A stretch of DNA of 7,748 nt from CAYPXJ01 sp964414595 (GTDB taxonomy: Bacteria > Pseudomonadota > Alphaproteobacteria > Rickettsiales > CAIJLX01): assembly GCA_964414595.1 (NCBI GenBank), contig CAYPXJ010000061.1:1-7748 (forward strand). The letters run 5' to 3'. The position numbers and the translations under genes are program-made. The notes under the pieces were generated by a model. The model made no database searches and was not told where the DNA came from. It was given only the letters and a program-made list of their open reading frames with translations. Within the stretch, counting starts at the first letter, position 1, and every line of letters starts with the position of its first letter. Shown one piece after another: positions 6,106 to 7,748 of the stretch.

Positions 6106-6876
6106 ATGGTGCATACATCGCATAAAGCTAAAAAATTGGCCGTAGCAAATGCGCCAACCATTGAAGCCGTCACCGGTGAAATGTTGCGCCTTGCCAATGA
6201 GCAACAGGCGATTGAATGGCTAGAGGCGCTTGAAAAAAGTTTTATTGTTTCCAAACATCAAATCGATGAAAAAACAAAACGTAAATCGCTGATTTTGTGG
6301 ATACGCGGTTATGAGGTGACGAAGGAAGAAAAAGAGAAGGGTTATCTGGGTAATTTCGCCGCGATAACGTATAAACCCGCAGCAAATAGATGGACGTTAT
6401 ACCCAACAAAAATATTTCTCGATCTCGCAAAACATCCGCAGCGTAAATATGTGAATGATGCCAAGCACCCGAATTGGGGGCACCCGATTTTGCGCACTAT
6501 AAAAAAGAAGAAAACCTATAGCACAGTGGAAGAAGCAGAAGCCGATTTACAAAAATTGCATGAGCAATTCCCGATGGCTTCCATTCCTGCACTCAAGCGT
6601 TTTTATTTGATGATTTACAGCCGAGAAAATAATTCGGAAAAACCTATTAATAAATATGTGTTTCGAATCAAAGTTTTGCCAGAGGGCGGCTTTTATATTG
6701 ATTATAAAATTAACGAGTATAAACCGAAGCTGCCAATAAAGACCGATAGCAAGAAAGCGGTGGTACAGACAAAAGAAGCCGTTACGAGTGCGGTTGCACA
6801 ACCGCAGACACCAGAAAATCCAAAAGGTTTCTTCGCCTCCAAAGAAGAGTTGCGCCGCAAGAAAAAGCGCCGTTAA
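6106..6876 (+). CDS. Basic hypothetical protein, function unknown
   Basis: I do not recognise this 256-residue protein. No signal peptide or membrane segment is visible, so it is probably cytosolic. It begins MVHTSHKAKK and has a helical part around EQQAIEWLEALEKSF (32-46). A central region rich in aromatic and basic residues follows (WTLYPTKIFL; KHPQRKY and KHPNWGHP, two near copies of a KHP unit; IKKKKTYS), then an acidic helix (EEAEADLQKLHEQFP), a beta-like stretch with alternating aromatics (YVFRIKVLPEGGFYIDYKI), a Thr/Val/Gln/Pro-rich linker and a Lys/Arg tail ending RRKKKRR. The tail suggests nucleic acid or membrane-phosphate binding, but that is inference. The ribosome binding site GGGGGA (6095-6100) resembles that of the preceding Nudix gene, 18 bases away, so the two are probably cotranscribed. 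It is AT-rich (15 G+C of 60 in 6601-6660). Its EWLEALEK segment nearly repeats DNA at the end of the ABC-F gene. Confidence 0.85.
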   Translation: MVHTSHKAKKLAVANAPTIEAVTGEMLRLANEQQAIEWLEALEKSFIVSKHQIDEKTKRKSLILWIRGYEVTKEEKEKGYLGNFAAITYKPAANRWTLYPTKIFLDLAKHPQRKYVNDAKHPNWGHPILRTIKKKKTYSTVEEAEADLQKLHEQFPMASIPALKRFYLMIYSRENNSEKPINKYVFRIKVLPEGGFYIDYKINEYKPKLPIKTDSKKAVVQTKEAVTSAVAQPQTPENPKGFFASKEELRRKKKRR

Positions 6877-6946
6877 GCACCTGATATTTACATAAAATTT
6901 GCCTAAAATTGCAGGAAATATTTACCTTTTTTTAATCATTTTTCTT

Positions 6947-6952
6947 TATACT
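6947..6952 (+). promoter_or_regulatory. Candidate -10 box for the nicotinamidase transcript
   Basis: TATACT, identical to the candidate before the Nudix gene, sits after a T-rich tract (6924-6946). The nearest -35-like hexamer, TTTACC (6921-6926), has a 20-base spacer, longer than ideal. Initiation near 6959 would start the transcript right at the structured leader. The rest of 6877-6946 is AT-rich with an 8-base direct repeat ATATTTAC (6884-6891, 6918-6925) and no convincing terminator for the upstream gene. Confidence 0.4.
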
Positions 6953-6959
6953 TAAGGTG

Positions 6960-7062
6960 ATCCTTGCTGTTTTCCGATTGGAGTCAATCGGCAGCTATGG
7001 ACGGTTCAATACGGAAGTATTGAACTCCTGTTTTTTAGGATGCCCGCCGTGCCACGGAGGGC
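6960..7062 (+). promoter_or_regulatory. Structured 5' leader of the nicotinamidase gene (candidate cis-regulatory RNA)
   Basis: Four pairings are visible. ATCCT (6960-6964) can pair with AGGAT (7037-7041) and close a junction. Hairpin A is GCTG-TTTT-CCGATTG-GAGT-CAATCGG-CAGC (6966-6995), 11 pairs with a four-base bulge. Hairpin B is GTTCAATAC-GGAA-GTATTGAAC (7004-7025), nine pairs with a GNRA-type loop, extendable by GGA/TCC (6999-7001 with 7026-7028). Hairpin C is GCCC-G-CCGT-GCC-ACGG-A-GGGC (7042-7062). An AAAGGGG site follows (7072-7078) before the ATG at 7085. I cannot match it to a riboswitch class I know. The layout suggests an attenuator or riboswitch, perhaps for an NAD-related metabolite, which is inference. 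Confidence 0.5.
6999..7036 (+). terminator. Possible intrinsic terminator or attenuator hairpin
   Basis: Hairpin B of the leader (nine perfect pairs at 7004-7025, plus GGA/TCC around a bulge) is followed two bases later by TTTTTT (7031-7036). This meets the form of an intrinsic terminator, though the stem is AT-rich. It lies downstream of the candidate promoter and upstream of the nicotinamidase gene, where it could act as an attenuator; it could also simply end transcripts from the Nudix operon. Confidence 0.4.
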
Positions 7063-7084
7063 TAAACGCAGAAAGGGGCCTGAT

Positions 7085-7748
7085 ATGGCTCGTTCTCGTA
7101 CTGTGGTCGACCTTTTAGTGATCGACCCGCAAGTTGACTTCATGGATCTCCCCGGATCGGCACTTCCAGTGCCGGGCGCAGATCAGGACATGAAGCGGGT
7201 AGCAGCGATGGTGGATCGGATTGGAGCGCGTCTTCGTGACATTCACGTCACGATGGATTCGCACCACCCAATCGACATTGCGCACCCGGGGATGTGGCAG
7301 GACGCCAAGGGGAATTCCCCTGCACCGTTCACCATTATCTCCTCTAAGGACATCGAGGCAGAAATTTGGCAGCCGCGTCATGCGCACGCCAAACTTTCAG
7401 GACTCGGTGGGAAAACGCTCGGGCAGTATATGCTCGACTACGCCAAGGGTTTGGAGTCGGCAGGCAAATACCTGTTGATGATCTGGCCGGAGCATTGTTT
7501 GATCGGTTCTGCCGGTCATGCGGTGCAGGCGGATCTTTTCAAGGCCCTGTGCCAGTGGGAGAAAGACAGTTTCGGCAACGTGGACTTCGTGACTAAGGGT
7601 GTAAGCCCATTCACGGAGCACTACGGCGGTTTGATGGCTGAAATCCCACTTCCAAGCGACCCGAGCACCGGTCTCAACACCCGTCTGCTTGAGGTTTTGC
7701 AATCCGCCAACATTGTGGCGATCGCCGGTGAGGCTTTGTCTCACTGTG
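7085..7748 (+). CDS. pncA: Nicotinamidase-like cysteine hydrolase (3' partial)
   Basis: Isochorismatase-fold hydrolase of the nicotinamidase type, expected to deamidate nicotinamide to nicotinate in the cytosol, the substrate of PncB encoded nearby. The frame is open from ATG 7085 to the window end (221 codons) and is cut there. The catalytic triad is visible: D14 in VIDPQVDF, K171 in VTKG and C221 in AGEALSHC, the last full codon. Metal ligands are also present: D58 and H60 in MDSHHP, and H137 in WPEHC, a motif typical of nicotinamidases. About 76 residues separate H60 and H137, more than in compact PncA enzymes, so the protein carries an insertion and is probably larger than usual. The gene is richer in GC than its neighbours (38 of 60 in 7141-7200), with many C- and G-ending codons, suggesting a different history. 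AAAGGGG lies six bases before the start. Other amidohydrolase substrates in this fold remain possible. Confidence 0.88.
   Translation, partial: MARSRTVVDLLVIDPQVDFMDLPGSALPVPGADQDMKRVAAMVDRIGARLRDIHVTMDSHHPIDIAHPGMWQDAKGNSPAPFTIISSKDIEAEIWQPRHAHAKLSGLGGKTLGQYMLDYAKGLESAGKYLLMIWPEHCLIGSAGHAVQADLFKALCQWEKDSFGNVDFVTKGVSPFTEHYGGLMAEIPLPSDPSTGLNTRLLEVLQSANIVAIAGEALSHC

Noticed and set aside
6999..7062. Mini-ykkC (guanidine-II) riboswitch, because ACGG occurs near two stems
   Set aside because: The ACGG sequences lie within or beside stems, not as the two hairpin loops that define that class, and the downstream gene is not a guanidine-related one.
7115..7744. Several open frames of 76-115 codons on both strands over the nicotinamidase gene
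   Set aside because: They overlap a frame with clear nicotinamidase catalytic and metal motifs; the long antisense openings reflect its GC-rich codon use.

Overview
The window looks like draft chromosomal sequence of a Gram-negative proteobacterium. Two neighbouring gene products carry Sec-type signal peptides and one is a periplasmic DsbA-type thiol oxidoreductase, and the ABC-F protein resembles proteobacterial YheS. The DsbA-like domains are of the single-helical-insert kind common in Alphaproteobacteria, so that class is my tentative guess. A run of ten Ns inside one gene marks a scaffold join. Base composition is moderate, AT-rich in intergenic spaces, and clearly richer in GC in the last gene.

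Layout. Bases 1-1645 hold the 3' part of an ABC-F ribosome-associated ATPase (start outside the window). Bases 1772-3368 hold two exported thiol proteins: a 98-residue cysteine-rich protein with a CCCHH cluster, and a protein made of two tandem DsbA-like domains (CHHC and CPHC active sites). The N gap in the second domain is probably an artefact: both sides end in the same 8 bases and collapsing them restores a gap-free domain alignment. Just after the DsbA stop codon lies an 84-base imperfect hairpin, preceded by a dnaX-type A-AAA-AAG slippery heptamer with an open -1 frame.

Bases 3497-7748 form a region with an NAD-salvage theme. Nicotinate phosphoribosyltransferase (pncB) is on the minus strand. 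Divergent from it are a Nudix hydrolase with an intact catalytic box that contains an insertion, then, 18 bases later, an unrecognised basic protein. After an AT-rich spacer with a good -10 box and a structured leader (three hairpins, one followed by six Ts) comes a nicotinamidase-like cysteine hydrolase cut by the window end. Nicotinamidase plus PncB would convert nicotinamide to nicotinate and then to nicotinate mononucleotide. The Nudix enzyme could act on a dinucleotide or ADP-ribose product, but that is inference from position only.

The best leads are the structured leader upstream of the nicotinamidase (a possible attenuator or riboswitch), the hairpin and slippery-site combination after the tandem DsbA gene, and the Nudix plus unknown-protein pair beside pncB. 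I see no tRNA, rRNA, CRISPR array or insertion sequence.
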